DNA of 64,000 bases from positions 186,001 through 250,000 of the forward strand of contig NZ_MSSV01000002.1 of the NCBI RefSeq assembly GCF_002150505.1, in the 5' to 3' direction. The stretch is from Algoriphagus ratkowskyi. GTDB taxonomy: Bacteria > Bacteroidota > Bacteroidia > Cytophagales > Cyclobacteriaceae. Below are positions 45,145 through 53,456 of the stretch, one piece after another. Both the position numbers and the translations under genes were made by a program. The first letter of the stretch is position 1. Every line of letters starts with the position of its first letter. The notes beneath the pieces were generated by a model. That model ran no database searches. It was not told where the DNA came from and was given only the letters and a program-made list of their open reading frames with translations.

Positions 45145-47571
45145 TCATTCACTTTTCAAACTTTTAACCGGATTCACAATTGCAGCAGAAATCGCTTGGT
45201 AGCTTACCGTGCCCAAAGCGATAAATAATGTTAGTAATCCTGCTATTGCAAAAACCCATATATCAAGATCAATCTTGAATGCAAAGGAATCCAGCCAAGT
45301 TGACATTGCATACCAGGATATTGGAACAGCAATTAAAAATGCCAATCCTACTAACCTGGCAAAGTTGATGGAAAGTAATACTACGATACTTCCAACGGAA
45401 GCACCCAAGACCTTGCGAACGCCAATCTCTTTCGTTCGGAGAAATGCCGTATATGTAGCCAAACCAAATAAACCTATGCAGGCAATTATAATTGCCAAGA
45501 TTGAAAATACACCTAAAATCTGACTGCTAATTTTTTCACTTCGATAAAGCTGGTCTAAATCATCGTCAAGAAAGAAATATGCGAGTGGACTGCCATCAGA
45601 GTGCTGACTCCACTTGGATTCCAACCCTTGTACCACTTCAGCTTGTTGGCCGGAAGTGAATCTTACGGACAGAAAATTTTCTCTACCTCGGGAATTATTC
45701 ACATGGACCATCGCAAGGGGAGTTACTTGAGTATGAAGAGATTCAAAATTGAAATCCTCCACCACTCCTATGACTACTAGCTCTACATCTCGAGATTCAC
45801 CATTAATATTTGTGCTGGTTTTTAATTTTTGTCCCAAGGGATCCTGAGCTCCGAAAAAAACTTTTACCGCTTCTTCGTTAAGGATTAGAGATAATGAATC
45901 GTTGAAAGCTTCATTAAAAACTCTCCCTAACAAAGGCTTAATCCCCATGGTTTGAAAAAAATAATCATCTCCAGCAAAACTTTTTCCAGTTAATACATCT
46001 CCCCCTCCTGGTTTGGTGAATTGAATCCCAATTGCACCTTTTCCAGGTAAACTACTGGACACACCTACAGAAACCACTCCAGGCAGTTTTTCTAACTCAT
46101 CTCTAAGGACTCCTCGTGATTTCTGATCGCCAAATCGCTCCAAGATCAATACGTTTTCTTTTTGAAAACCCAAACTGGTAGATTGGATGAAGTTAATCTG
46201 CCGATTTATTATGAGGGTTCCCGTAATCAGAATTATTGCAATCCCAAACTGGAAAACGACTAATCCGTTTCTAAGCCAATTGTTTCCTCCTGTAACCATC
46301 AAATCCCCTTTAAGGATACGGATCGTGTTTATTTTGGAGATATGAAATGCAGGATAATAACCTGTCAACAGTCCTACTAAAGCTCCAAAAACTAGCAGAG
46401 TTGGGAGCGCTAATACAACAGAATCTGTATCAATCTTAATAGATTTTTCTGCCAAATTATTAAAGAAAGGTAGAGCCAAATTGACAAGCAAAACACCCAA
46501 AGCCAGGGAAATAAATGTCAGAAAAAGCGACTCAAGCAAGAACTGCTTGATTATCTGACTGCGATCAGAACCCATTGCTTTCCTCACTCCTATCTCACGC
46601 GCACGATCGGCAGAACGAGCCGTGGCCAAGTTGATAAAGTTGATACAAGCCATAGCAAGAATAAAAAGTGCTATGGCAATAAAAATGAAGACATAAAGAT
46701 AGTTGCCATTCACTCTCATTTCTGACTGGAGATTAGAATGCAAATGGATGGAAGTAAGGGGTTGAAGAAAATACCGATACCCATTTCCCGCGGCAGTGTA
46801 TTCTGCGAAAGAAACTCCCAATTCTCGTTCTATTTGACCTGCCGCAAACTTGGATACTAAGTTAGGAATTTGACTTTCAACCAAAGATGGATCGACTTTC
46901 GGGTTAATTTTCAGATAAGTATAGGCAGAAAACCCAGTGAAGTTTTCTTGTTCCAGATCAGGAAATGAAACTGAAGAGAAAAGGAAATCTAATTCAAAAT
47001 GGGAAGTTTCATGCAGGTCAGCCATCACTGCCGAGACTTCAAAATCCAAATCAAACATGCTGATCGTTTTACCTATCGGACTTTCTGATTTAAAAAGTCT
47101 CTCCGCAGCTGTTTGAGTTAAAACCACTGTATTTGGCTTAGCTAATGCTTCATATTGCACTGCTCCTTGTAGAATTTCTAAATCAAAAACATTGAAAAAA
47201 TTCGAATCTGCCGCGGCGCCGTATCGCTCCTCAAACTTTAGATTTCCTACATCAATTACAACTTCCCCTCCCAATGTAAACAAGCGAGTAGATTCCTCCA
47301 CTCCATTGTTTTCTTCCGCGAAAACTTCTGAATAGCTGTCCGGAATAATCGCATAAAAACTCCTGTGATCGGGATAAATCCGCTCCAAAGCCACACGATA
47401 TATATTTTCATGATTAGGGATAAACTTATCATAAGAAAGCTCATCCTTGACGTAAAGCATCATGAGAATACAACAGACGAACCCAAGTGTCAATCCAAAA
47501 ATAGTGATCCCAGAATAAACCTTGTTCTTCAAAAGATTTCTCAGCGCAATTTTCAGATAATTTTTGAGCAT
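45145..47571 (-). CDS. FtsX/MacB-type ABC transporter permease
   Basis: Starting at the ATG at 47571 gives MLKNYLKIALRNLLKNKVYS, the usual opening of the family, and 808 residues; the frame is open 61 codons further upstream, but that stretch is repeat DNA. Layout: first membrane helix about 20-42, a MacB_PCD-type periplasmic domain to about 275, three helices, a second periplasmic domain, and three more helices. The coupling motif occurs twice (REIGVRKAMGSD and KEIGVRKVLGAS). It is a permease of an ABC export system, probably acting with the ATPase at 50458 and adaptor at 51881. It ends the minus-strand cluster. Substrate unknown. Confidence 0.93.
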   Translation of the reverse strand: MLKNYLKIALRNLLKNKVYSGITIFGLTLGFVCCILMMLYVKDELSYDKFIPNHENIYRVALERIYPDHRSFYAIIPDSYSEVFAEENNGVEESTRLFTLGGEVVIDVGNLKFEERYGAAADSNFFNVFDLEILQGAVQYEALAKPNTVVLTQTAAERLFKSESPIGKTISMFDLDFEVSAVMADLHETSHFELDFLFSSVSFPDLEQENFTGFSAYTYLKINPKVDPSLVESQIPNLVSKFAAGQIERELGVSFAEYTAAGNGYRYFLQPLTSIHLHSNLQSEMRVNGNYLYVFIFIAIALFILAMACINFINLATARSADRAREIGVRKAMGSDRSQIIKQFLLESLFLTFISLALGVLLVNLALPFFNNLAEKSIKIDTDSVVLALPTLLVFGALVGLLTGYYPAFHISKINTIRILKGDLMVTGGNNWLRNGLVVFQFGIAIILITGTLIINRQINFIQSTSLGFQKENVLILERFGDQKSRGVLRDELEKLPGVVSVGVSSSLPGKGAIGIQFTKPGGGDVLTGKSFAGDDYFFQTMGIKPLLGRVFNEAFNDSLSLILNEEAVKVFFGAQDPLGQKLKTSTNINGESRDVELVVIGVVEDFNFESLHTQVTPLAMVHVNNSRGRENFLSVRFTSGQQAEVVQGLESKWSQHSDGSPLAYFFLDDDLDQLYRSEKISSQILGVFSILAIIIACIGLFGLATYTAFLRTKEIGVRKVLGASVGSIVVLLSINFARLVGLAFLIAVPISWYAMSTWLDSFAFKIDLDIWVFAIAGLLTLFIALGTVSYQAISAAIVNPVKSLKSE

Positions 47572-47936
47572 ATTTTTTATTTGAAAAATTGAAAGATTCA
47601 CATTATGTGTCATCTCGAGGGAGGAACCAACTAAGTAACCTCCATCGAACGTACGACCAAGTTGATTCACACCTTCATCATTGCGAGTTACAGCAAGCCA
47701 CAGAGCATTCAGTCGATCGTGAATTAGGCTTAGTGCAGTCATAAACTGAGGCACATTAAACTAAGCCTACATAAAACTTTTCACCTATGACTTCTCACCA
47801 CTTACTAATTTTACCACTCACCACCACCGTGGTCTGTCTCTCTAAGGCTACATACTACTTTTCACCTTTCACTTTCCACCACTTACTAATTTTACCACTC
47901 ACTTCTCCCATCTTGATACATACGCTTTGATAGTTC
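47572..47936. other. Repeat-filled spacer between the two permease genes
   Basis: No gene is supported, although the frame of the downstream permease stays open across part of it. It contains ATTGAAAGATT words (about 47584), degenerate GTCATCTCGAGGGAGGAACC and CATCATTGCGAG pieces of the interspersed repeat, an ATTCAG..GTGAATT hairpin (about 47707-47725), and two word-like direct repeats. Confidence 0.6.
47776..47903. repeat. Two 47-bp word-like direct repeats
   Basis: 47776-47822 and 47857-47903 are near-identical and 81 bases apart. Both begin ACTTTTCACCT and end TACTAATTTTACCACTCAC. A third, more diverged copy is at 45021. A truncated GGTCTGT palindrome lies between them. Confidence 0.85.
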
Positions 47937-50297
47937 TTATTCGCTTTTCAGCGAATTCACGGGATTGTCAGAAGCCGCTTTAAAAGCTTGAAATCCAACA
48001 GTCAACACCGCAATCATCATCAAAATCAATCCCGATCCTGCAAAAATCCACCAACTCAGGCTCGTCTGATAAGCATAGGTTTGCAACCAGTTGTTTGCGA
48101 AATACCAAGCCAATGGCACTGCTATAATGATCGATACTAGGATGAGCTGCACGAAGTCCTTTGATACCAATGTCAAAATGCTAAACGTGGTAGCTCCCAT
48201 AACTTTGCGAACTCCTATCTCCTTTTTTCTTTTTTCGGCAGTAAAGGCCGCCAATCCAAATAGTCCAAGGCAGGACAAGAAAATAGCCATCAAACCAAAG
48301 TATTTTGCCAGTTTGGAAACTCGCTGCTCGGAGGCATACAGCGTCTGATAATCGGCGTCCATGAAAGAATAATCCATCGCTTGAGCAGTTTGCTTGATAA
48401 AAAGAGCATCAATTGAAGCCAAGGTTTCTTGTTGATTTTGAGCACCAATTCTTACCATAATCTTTTGGGCGAAGCCCGGGTCATATTTTAAGAAAGCTGG
48501 CTTTACAGTTTCCTTAAGAGATTCGAAATTAAAATCCTTAACTACCGCGATCACCTCTTTGTCATCTCCCCAGAGGTTGACGATTTTACCTACCGGATCA
48601 TCAAAACCAATCGCACGAACTGCAGCTTCGTTCAGAATTATCTTAGATTCTTCATCTCCAAAGTCAGCAGAAAAAGCTCGGCCATCCGCCACTTCAAACC
48701 CCATAGTTTCTATCAATCCAATGTTGACCGATACATTTTCAAACTTCACCTGCTCATCAGGGTTTTTGCCTTCCCAGGTCAGTCCTATAGTAGAGCTATT
48801 CAAGCCCACCAAAGGATGACTCAGACTGGAGGCATTCTCTACGCCGGGAGACTTTCTAAGTTCTGCCAAAAAAGAATCCAACTGATTAGGATTCACTCCA
48901 GAAGCATTGATCTGAAGGAGTTGACTTTGATTGTAGCCTAGGTTTTGGTTTTGGATAAAAGACATCTGCTTGCCGATCACTGAGATTCCTATGATCAGCA
49001 AAAGGGATATTGCAAACTGAAAAACCACTAAGCCTTTTCGCGCCAGCAGTTCCCCAAAACTCCCCTTGATATTTGATTTCATCACCTGTACAGGCTTGAA
49101 CTTAGAGAGGTAAACGGCTGGGTAAATTCCAGCCAAAAAGCTTGTAAGCAGCCAAATCCCCAATAAAATCAGGATCAACTCTGGCTGAAATGACATGCTC
49201 AGCGTTTTGGATGTGACTTGATTGAAAAATGGTTGTAATATAAATGTGGCTATGATCGCAAGAACTAAAGCAAAGAATGTCAGCAACAGTGATTCGACCA
49301 TGAATTGTCCAAATAAACCTCCTCTGCTGGCTCCCATGGATTTTTTCACCCCAATCTCCTTCAATCGACTCATGGATCTAGCCGTGGTCAGATTCATAAA
49401 ATTGATGCAGGCGATGATTAAAATAAAAATTGCGATGGCTGAAAACAGCTTCACATAACTAATCCTTCCACCGATCACTTTGCCATCTTCGTAGGTACCA
49501 TATAGATAGGTATCGCCGAAGGGCTGAACAAATGCCGACACATTACTTCCCTCATCCTTGTTTTTGATAAAATCAGCGATTTGTATATTAAAAGAAGGTA
49601 TATCCGTCTCAGGACGAAGCAATAAATAGGTTGAAGCATTGAAGTTTCCCCAGTGGACACCTTCCCCAAGCATCTGCTTGAAGTAAGAAAACGATAAAAA
49701 ATAGTCAGCTTGATCCACCTCCATTGCTCCAAAATCTCGATAAACACCCGTAACCTCCACCTCATTCGCGAAGTCAAATGCCTGCCATTTTAGGGATTTC
49801 CCTAGAGCGGCAGCTGGTGAACCAAACAATTTTGTAGCCATGGTTTCAGACAAAGCCACACTATTGATTCCTGTCATTATCTGAGCTTTATTTCCTTCGA
49901 TAAAATCCACATCGAAAATATTGAAGTAGTCCTGATCTACAAATAGCCCATCCCCTGTCAGCTTTGTATCCAAATTCTCAAAATTTACTCCCTCAATAAA
50001 TGGAGAAGTCCCGGCAGATAATTCTACCTGTGGAAGCTCAACCTTCATCGCTTCCGCCATTTCACCCGGTGTAATTCCAATCGTCACTATCCCTCCGCTA
50101 TTATCGTGATTGGTCATCACTGCATATATGCGATCAATCTTTTCATGATTGCGGCTAATATTCAGCTCATCCTTCACCCACATCATGACGAGAATCACCG
50201 TGGTCAGCCCTATCGCCAAACCAAACAAGTTGATTGCGAAGATCTTTTTGAACTTCATGAAGCTGCGGAAAGCGAGGGTAAGTTGGTGGCGGAGCAT
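47937..50297 (-). CDS. FtsX/MacB-type ABC transporter permease
   Basis: The start at 50297 gives MLRHQLTLAFRSFMKFKKIFAIN and 786 residues. A Met 12 codons upstream is in frame, but those codons (KKPTTNNQQLK) are low-complexity repeat, so the inner start is preferred. The order is first helix, MacB_PCD-type domain, three helices, second periplasmic domain, three helices, with coupling motifs KEIGVKKSMGAS and KEIGVRKVMGAT. It lies 160 bases downstream of the ATPase gene on the same strand and is probably its main partner. Exported substrate unknown. Confidence 0.93.
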   Translation of the reverse strand: MLRHQLTLAFRSFMKFKKIFAINLFGLAIGLTTVILVMMWVKDELNISRNHEKIDRIYAVMTNHDNSGGIVTIGITPGEMAEAMKVELPQVELSAGTSPFIEGVNFENLDTKLTGDGLFVDQDYFNIFDVDFIEGNKAQIMTGINSVALSETMATKLFGSPAAALGKSLKWQAFDFANEVEVTGVYRDFGAMEVDQADYFLSFSYFKQMLGEGVHWGNFNASTYLLLRPETDIPSFNIQIADFIKNKDEGSNVSAFVQPFGDTYLYGTYEDGKVIGGRISYVKLFSAIAIFILIIACINFMNLTTARSMSRLKEIGVKKSMGASRGGLFGQFMVESLLLTFFALVLAIIATFILQPFFNQVTSKTLSMSFQPELILILLGIWLLTSFLAGIYPAVYLSKFKPVQVMKSNIKGSFGELLARKGLVVFQFAISLLLIIGISVIGKQMSFIQNQNLGYNQSQLLQINASGVNPNQLDSFLAELRKSPGVENASSLSHPLVGLNSSTIGLTWEGKNPDEQVKFENVSVNIGLIETMGFEVADGRAFSADFGDEESKIILNEAAVRAIGFDDPVGKIVNLWGDDKEVIAVVKDFNFESLKETVKPAFLKYDPGFAQKIMVRIGAQNQQETLASIDALFIKQTAQAMDYSFMDADYQTLYASEQRVSKLAKYFGLMAIFLSCLGLFGLAAFTAEKRKKEIGVRKVMGATTFSILTLVSKDFVQLILVSIIIAVPLAWYFANNWLQTYAYQTSLSWWIFAGSGLILMMIAVLTVGFQAFKAASDNPVNSLKSE

Positions 50298-50343
50298 TTT
50301 TAGTTGTTGGTTATTGGTTGTTGGTTTCTTCATCCGATGCTTA

Positions 50344-50425
50344 TCATTACGAGGAACGAAGCAATCTCTTTAGCATTCTGCTTCTTGTCTCGCAGTGAAG
50401 CCTATTTTCGCAGTGACGTATCTTA
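50344..50425. repeat. Interspersed repeat of the CATTGCGAGG..GAAGCAATCT family
   Basis: ATTACGAGGAACGAAGCAAT followed by CTCTT, then two partial copies (CTCGCAGTGAAGC and TTCGCAGTGACGTA). This word family recurs at about 43303, 44849, 47609 and 47677 in the window. Confidence 0.7.
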
Positions 50426-50457
50426 CTTCCGTCTTTTGTCTTCCGTCTCCGGTCTTT

Positions 50458-51153
50458 TTACACATGAAACTGCTCTCTGATATTCTCGGTCACGACTTTA
50501 CCATCGAATAAATTGATGATTCTGTGTGCATAGTTTGCATCATGAGGAGAGTGCGTTACCATCACGATGGTGGTTCCTTCGTTATTGAGTTCTTCCAAAA
50601 GACGCATTACTTCTTCGCCATTTGTAGAATCCAAGTTACCCGTAGGTTCATCGGCAAGGATCACAGAAGGCTTGGCGACGATTGCTCTAGCGATAGCGAC
50701 ACGCTGCTGCTGTCCACCAGAAAGCTGCTGCGGAAAGTGGTTTCTTCTGTGCATAATGTTCATACGTGTAAGCACTTCTTCCACTTTTTGCTTTCGTTCT
50801 TCTGTAGGAACTTTCAGGTATAGAAGTGGTAGCTCCACATTTTCAAATACAGTCAGTTCGTCGATCAGGTTAAAGCTCTGAAATACGAAGCCTATATTTC
50901 CCTTTCTAAGCGAGGAGCGCTGTCTTTCAGAGAATTTGGCAACCTCATGATCCAGGAAGTGGTATTCTCCATCATCAGGATTATCCAATAAACCGAGGAT
51001 GTTTAGCAGTGTTGATTTACCACAGCCAGATGGGCCCATGATGGCTACAAATTCACCTTTTTTGATTTCGATCTGTATGCTATCCAAAGCTGTTGTTTCT
51101 ACCTCCTCGGTAGCATACATTTTTCTGAGATTGACTGTTTTTATTACGTTCAT
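50458..51153 (-). CDS. ABC transporter ATP-binding protein (LolD/MacB type)
   Basis: A 231-residue ATPase of the MacB/LolD class. Walker A GPSGCGKS is at 40-47, then the Q loop, signature [14 protein letters not shown], Walker [10 protein letters not shown] and the H loop MVTHSPHDA. It should power the FtsX-type permeases downstream (50297 and 47571). It is the only ATPase gene of this type in the window, although four such permeases are present. Its start codon lies three bases from one arm of the inverted repeat flanking the four-helix gene. Confidence 0.96.
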   Translation of the reverse strand: MNVIKTVNLRKMYATEEVETTALDSIQIEIKKGEFVAIMGPSGCGKSTLLNILGLLDNPDDGEYHFLDHEVAKFSERQRSSLRKGNIGFVFQSFNLIDELTVFENVELPLLYLKVPTEERKQKVEEVLTRMNIMHRRNHFPQQLSGGQQQRVAIARAIVAKPSVILADEPTGNLDSTNGEEVMRLLEELNNEGTTIVMVTHSPHDANYAHRIINLFDGKVVTENIREQFHV

Positions 51154-51155
51154 TT

Positions 51156-51192
51156 TTTTGTGTTGGATGTCGGGTGTCGGGTGACCGATGTT
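51156..51192. repeat. 37-nt inverted repeat arm (left)
   Basis: Pairs without gaps with 51814-51850. Blocks TTTTGTGT, GATGTC and CGGGTGACCGATGTT are identical to the reverse complement of the other arm; 32 of 37 positions match. The arm starts three bases before the ATPase start codon. Confidence 0.85.
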
Positions 51193-51362
51193 GTGGGAGC
51201 CTCTGCCGCTGGTTAACTTTAATTTTTTATTGTCGGTTGACCGATGCCCGATGATATGGGAACCTCCGTCTTAGACTATATTAATTTGTTTGATGCTGGA
51301 TTTATTGCCGATTACTATCATAAGAATGATTTCAGATTAGATATTATACTCAAAATTTCCAC

Positions 51363-51731
51363 TTATATAATTTTGGATTTAAATGCTTGCATCATGTTCA
51401 TTAAATGAAATGCTTCGGCATACAGTTTATTAAATTGTTCTTGCTCAATGTATTTTCGTCTTAGCGCTTTATGAAGACAAGTGACTACTTCTGCCAGTGA
51501 CCGAATTGAATAACCCAAAAATTTCTTGTATTCTGGATTGCTTTGGGAGATAGATCCTTCAGCAATATTTAGAGCAATTGAGTCCGCAGCGCGTCTTGCC
51601 TGTGAAATCATGTTGAATAATTCATCTTTTGGAAAAGCTTTAGAGACACTAAATATATCCTCTCCAAAATCCATGGCCTTTTGCCAAATTTGAAGCTTTT
51701 CGAATTTAAAGTGCGGCGCATATTCTTCCAT
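51363..51731 (-). CDS. Four-helix bundle protein (23S rRNA intervening-sequence protein family)
   Basis: A 122-residue all-helical protein. Family motifs are FKFEKLQIWQKAMDFGEDIF at the start, FPKDELFNMISQARRAADSIALNIAEGS in the middle and KFLGYSIRSLAEVVTCLHKA. These identify the S23/IVP family of four-helix bundles, found within intervening sequences of 23S rRNA genes, as free genes, and (as bAvd) in diversity-generating retroelements. They bind nucleic acid by a basic surface. Here it sits between the adaptor and ATPase genes of an efflux operon, flanked by a 37-nt inverted repeat and a (CAA)n tract. No rRNA or reverse transcriptase gene is in the window. Confidence 0.92.
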   Translation of the reverse strand: MEEYAPHFKFEKLQIWQKAMDFGEDIFSVSKAFPKDELFNMISQARRAADSIALNIAEGSISQSNPEYKKFLGYSIRSLAEVVTCLHKALRRKYIEQEQFNKLYAEAFHLMNMMQAFKSKII

Positions 51732-51780
51732 ATTTTTTAAGTTTAAAATCAGAAATCTGAAAACATCAATCTTTAAAAAT

Positions 51781-51802
51781 CAACAACAACAACAACAACA
51801 AC
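51781..51802. repeat. (CAA)n microsatellite
   Basis: About seven consecutive CAA units lie between the four-helix gene and the right inverted-repeat arm. It is not in a coding frame and could vary in length between strains. Confidence 0.9.
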
Positions 51803-51813
51803 ATCCATCACCA

Positions 51814-51850
51814 AACATCGGTCACCCGTCATCTGACATCTGACACAAAA
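51814..51850. repeat. 37-nt inverted repeat arm (right)
   Basis: The reverse-complement partner of 51156-51192. It lies between the adaptor gene stop (51881) and the four-helix gene. In the minus-strand transcript it would be made first and could pair with the other arm, looping out about 620 bases. Confidence 0.85.
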
Positions 51851-51880
51851 CATCGGCCATCCAACATCTGTCACCCAACA

Positions 51881-53128
51881 TCATTTAAGATCCAAAATCT
51901 CATTCTTCCCGAAATTCTCATAGCCAGAGATGATCACTTTTTCACCTTCTACAAGCCCTTCCAGTACTTCGTAGAACTCAGGGTTTTTATTACCAAGTCG
52001 GATGTTTCTCTTTTCAGCATTTCCTGAAGAATTAATTACAAAAACCCAATTCCCGCCTGTGTCCTTAAAGAATCCACCTGTAGGCAAAAGCAAACTTTGC
52101 TCGCTATCACTCAACTGCAATCTAATTCTCACGCTTTGACCTCTTCTGATTCCCTGTGGACTTTCACCGGTAAAAACCATATCCACTTCAAATCTTCCGC
52201 TGGTAATCGTAGGGTAGATTTTTGAAATCTCAAGCTCATGATCGACGCCGCTTAAAGTGAACTTTCCTCGTAAACCTCTTCCAATTCTCGGTAAATACAA
52301 CTCATCGATCGGAACACGAACTTTGAATTCATCCTGCACATCGATCTGACCATATCGGGCGCCTGAATTCATGGATTGACCCACTTCTATCTGTTCCATT
52401 GCCAACTGACCTGCGATCGGTGCTTTGATCACCAGGTTATTCAGGATCTGCCCAACACCTGTTAAAGAGGCATTCATTCTGCCCTCGGACTGGCGGAGTT
52501 GGGTAAGCTGATAAGATCTCGCCATAGAATCACTCTTATAAGACTTGTAAGTCAACTCCTTCCTTTTCAAGTTGTATTCATATTGCTCTTTCACTTCTTC
52601 GAATTCACGATCAGAAACCAGCTTTTTCGTATGAAGCTCCTTAAATCTTCTGTACTGCGGCTCCAGTAAACTGATCTGATAATCTATCTCCGCCAACTGT
52701 CCCAATTGAACCAAATCATTTTGATCCAAGAAAAGACGTGTTTGACGCAGGTTATTGATCTGCTCGTAAAGCATGGTTTCGCGTTGCATTACGTCCAACT
52801 GCAAATTGGAATTGGCCATGATCAAAATCGTATCACCCACTTCTACCACTGCACCTGACTCTCGAACGATCTGAGCGACCATTCCACCTTCCACAGCATC
52901 GAGGAAAAAAGTCTGTGCTGGTTCGATCTGTCCTGACACCAATATATAATCAGTGAACTCACCTTTCGAAACAGTTGCGATACTTAAGCGATCCTTCTCT
53001 ACATTCATGGTAGATCTGTGATCTGCAAATCCTATTTGGTAAATAATTGCTGCCACAATAATGACTCCGCCAAGTATCAAAGCGATTCTTTTAGGTGTCC
53101 AGGTTTTCTTAGCTATTTTTCTATCCAT
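51881..53128 (-). CDS. Periplasmic adaptor (HlyD/MacA-type membrane fusion protein)
   Basis: A 415-residue adaptor. One N-terminal membrane helix (about 14-32, RIALILGGVIIVAAIIYQIG) is followed by a split lipoyl domain (EGGMVAQIVRESGAVVEVGD and VIKAPIAGQLAMEQIEVGQ) around a long helical hairpin, then beta-barrel and membrane-proximal domains. It would bridge an inner-membrane ABC permease to an outer-membrane channel. It is the first gene of the minus-strand efflux cluster and is divergent from the sigma-54 activator gene. No TolC-like gene is in the window. Confidence 0.93.
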   Translation of the reverse strand: MDRKIAKKTWTPKRIALILGGVIIVAAIIYQIGFADHRSTMNVEKDRLSIATVSKGEFTDYILVSGQIEPAQTFFLDAVEGGMVAQIVRESGAVVEVGDTILIMANSNLQLDVMQRETMLYEQINNLRQTRLFLDQNDLVQLGQLAEIDYQISLLEPQYRRFKELHTKKLVSDREFEEVKEQYEYNLKRKELTYKSYKSDSMARSYQLTQLRQSEGRMNASLTGVGQILNNLVIKAPIAGQLAMEQIEVGQSMNSGARYGQIDVQDEFKVRVPIDELYLPRIGRGLRGKFTLSGVDHELEISKIYPTITSGRFEVDMVFTGESPQGIRRGQSVRIRLQLSDSEQSLLLPTGGFFKDTGGNWVFVINSSGNAEKRNIRLGNKNPEFYEVLEGLVEGEKVIISGYENFGKNEILDLK

Positions 53129-53163
53129 TGTATGTAAATGCCATTTTCGGGCTATACCAATAT

Positions 53164-53179
53164 GCCAAATGGTATGCCA
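53164..53179 (-). promoter_or_regulatory. Possible sigma-54 promoter for the efflux operon
   Basis: On the minus strand TGGCATACCATTTGGC resembles the -24/-12 consensus TGGCACG-N4-TTGCW with the right overall spacing, but the -12 dinucleotide is GG rather than GC. It ends 36 bases before the adaptor start codon. The divergent gene encodes a sigma-54 activator, which raises its likelihood. Confidence 0.3.
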
Positions 53180-53231
53180 TGCAAAAAATCGCCCCTACAG
53201 CCTTGCTACCTTGTTTTAAGAAAAAACAGAA

Positions 53232-53266
53232 GCGAGACTCGCGAACATTTTCGTCCGCAAGCGAAC
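53232..53266. promoter_or_regulatory. Two GC-rich dyads, possible activator-binding sites
   Basis: GCGAGACTCGC (53232-53242) is a perfect palindrome, and GTCCGCAAGCGAAC (53253-53266) is a 14-base dyad with one mismatch. They lie about 53-102 bases upstream of the possible sigma-54 promoter, a usual distance for enhancer sites. Confidence 0.4.
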
Positions 53267-53456
53267 AAAATAATTCAAAGTCGCCTATTTTTTCCTTACC
53301 TTATAAACTCTCCTTCTTCTTCAAAAACATGCTCCTATTGTCCGAAATCAAACGTTTTGAAGCAAATCCATACTTCCTAGTTTTTCGGTATGCTTTTGGA
53401 ACAAGAGCCTACAGCAAGCAAGGTATGTTTCCAAGCTTTTTTAATTCCTTTTTATT

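Larger units (their letters stand above)
53129..53456. other. Divergent control region between adaptor and sigma-54 activator
   Basis: No real gene is seen. It holds a possible sigma-54 promoter for the adaptor gene (53164-53179) and, 50-90 bases further upstream, GC-rich dyads that could be activator sites (53232-53266). The remainder is A/T-rich. Confidence 0.55.

Noticed and set aside
47572-47754. 61-codon N-terminal extension of the permease at 45145
   Set aside because: The extension is repeat DNA; the standard family opening MLKNYLKIALRN starts at 47571.
51363-51731. Diversity-generating retroelement accessory protein (bAvd)
   Set aside because: The fold is shared, but no reverse transcriptase, template repeat or variable gene is found in the window.
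51781-51880. Possible CRISPR-like array in the CAA and CATCGGTCACC repeats
   Set aside because: Units are short, irregular and without spacers, and no cas gene is present; microsatellite and word-like repeat explain it.
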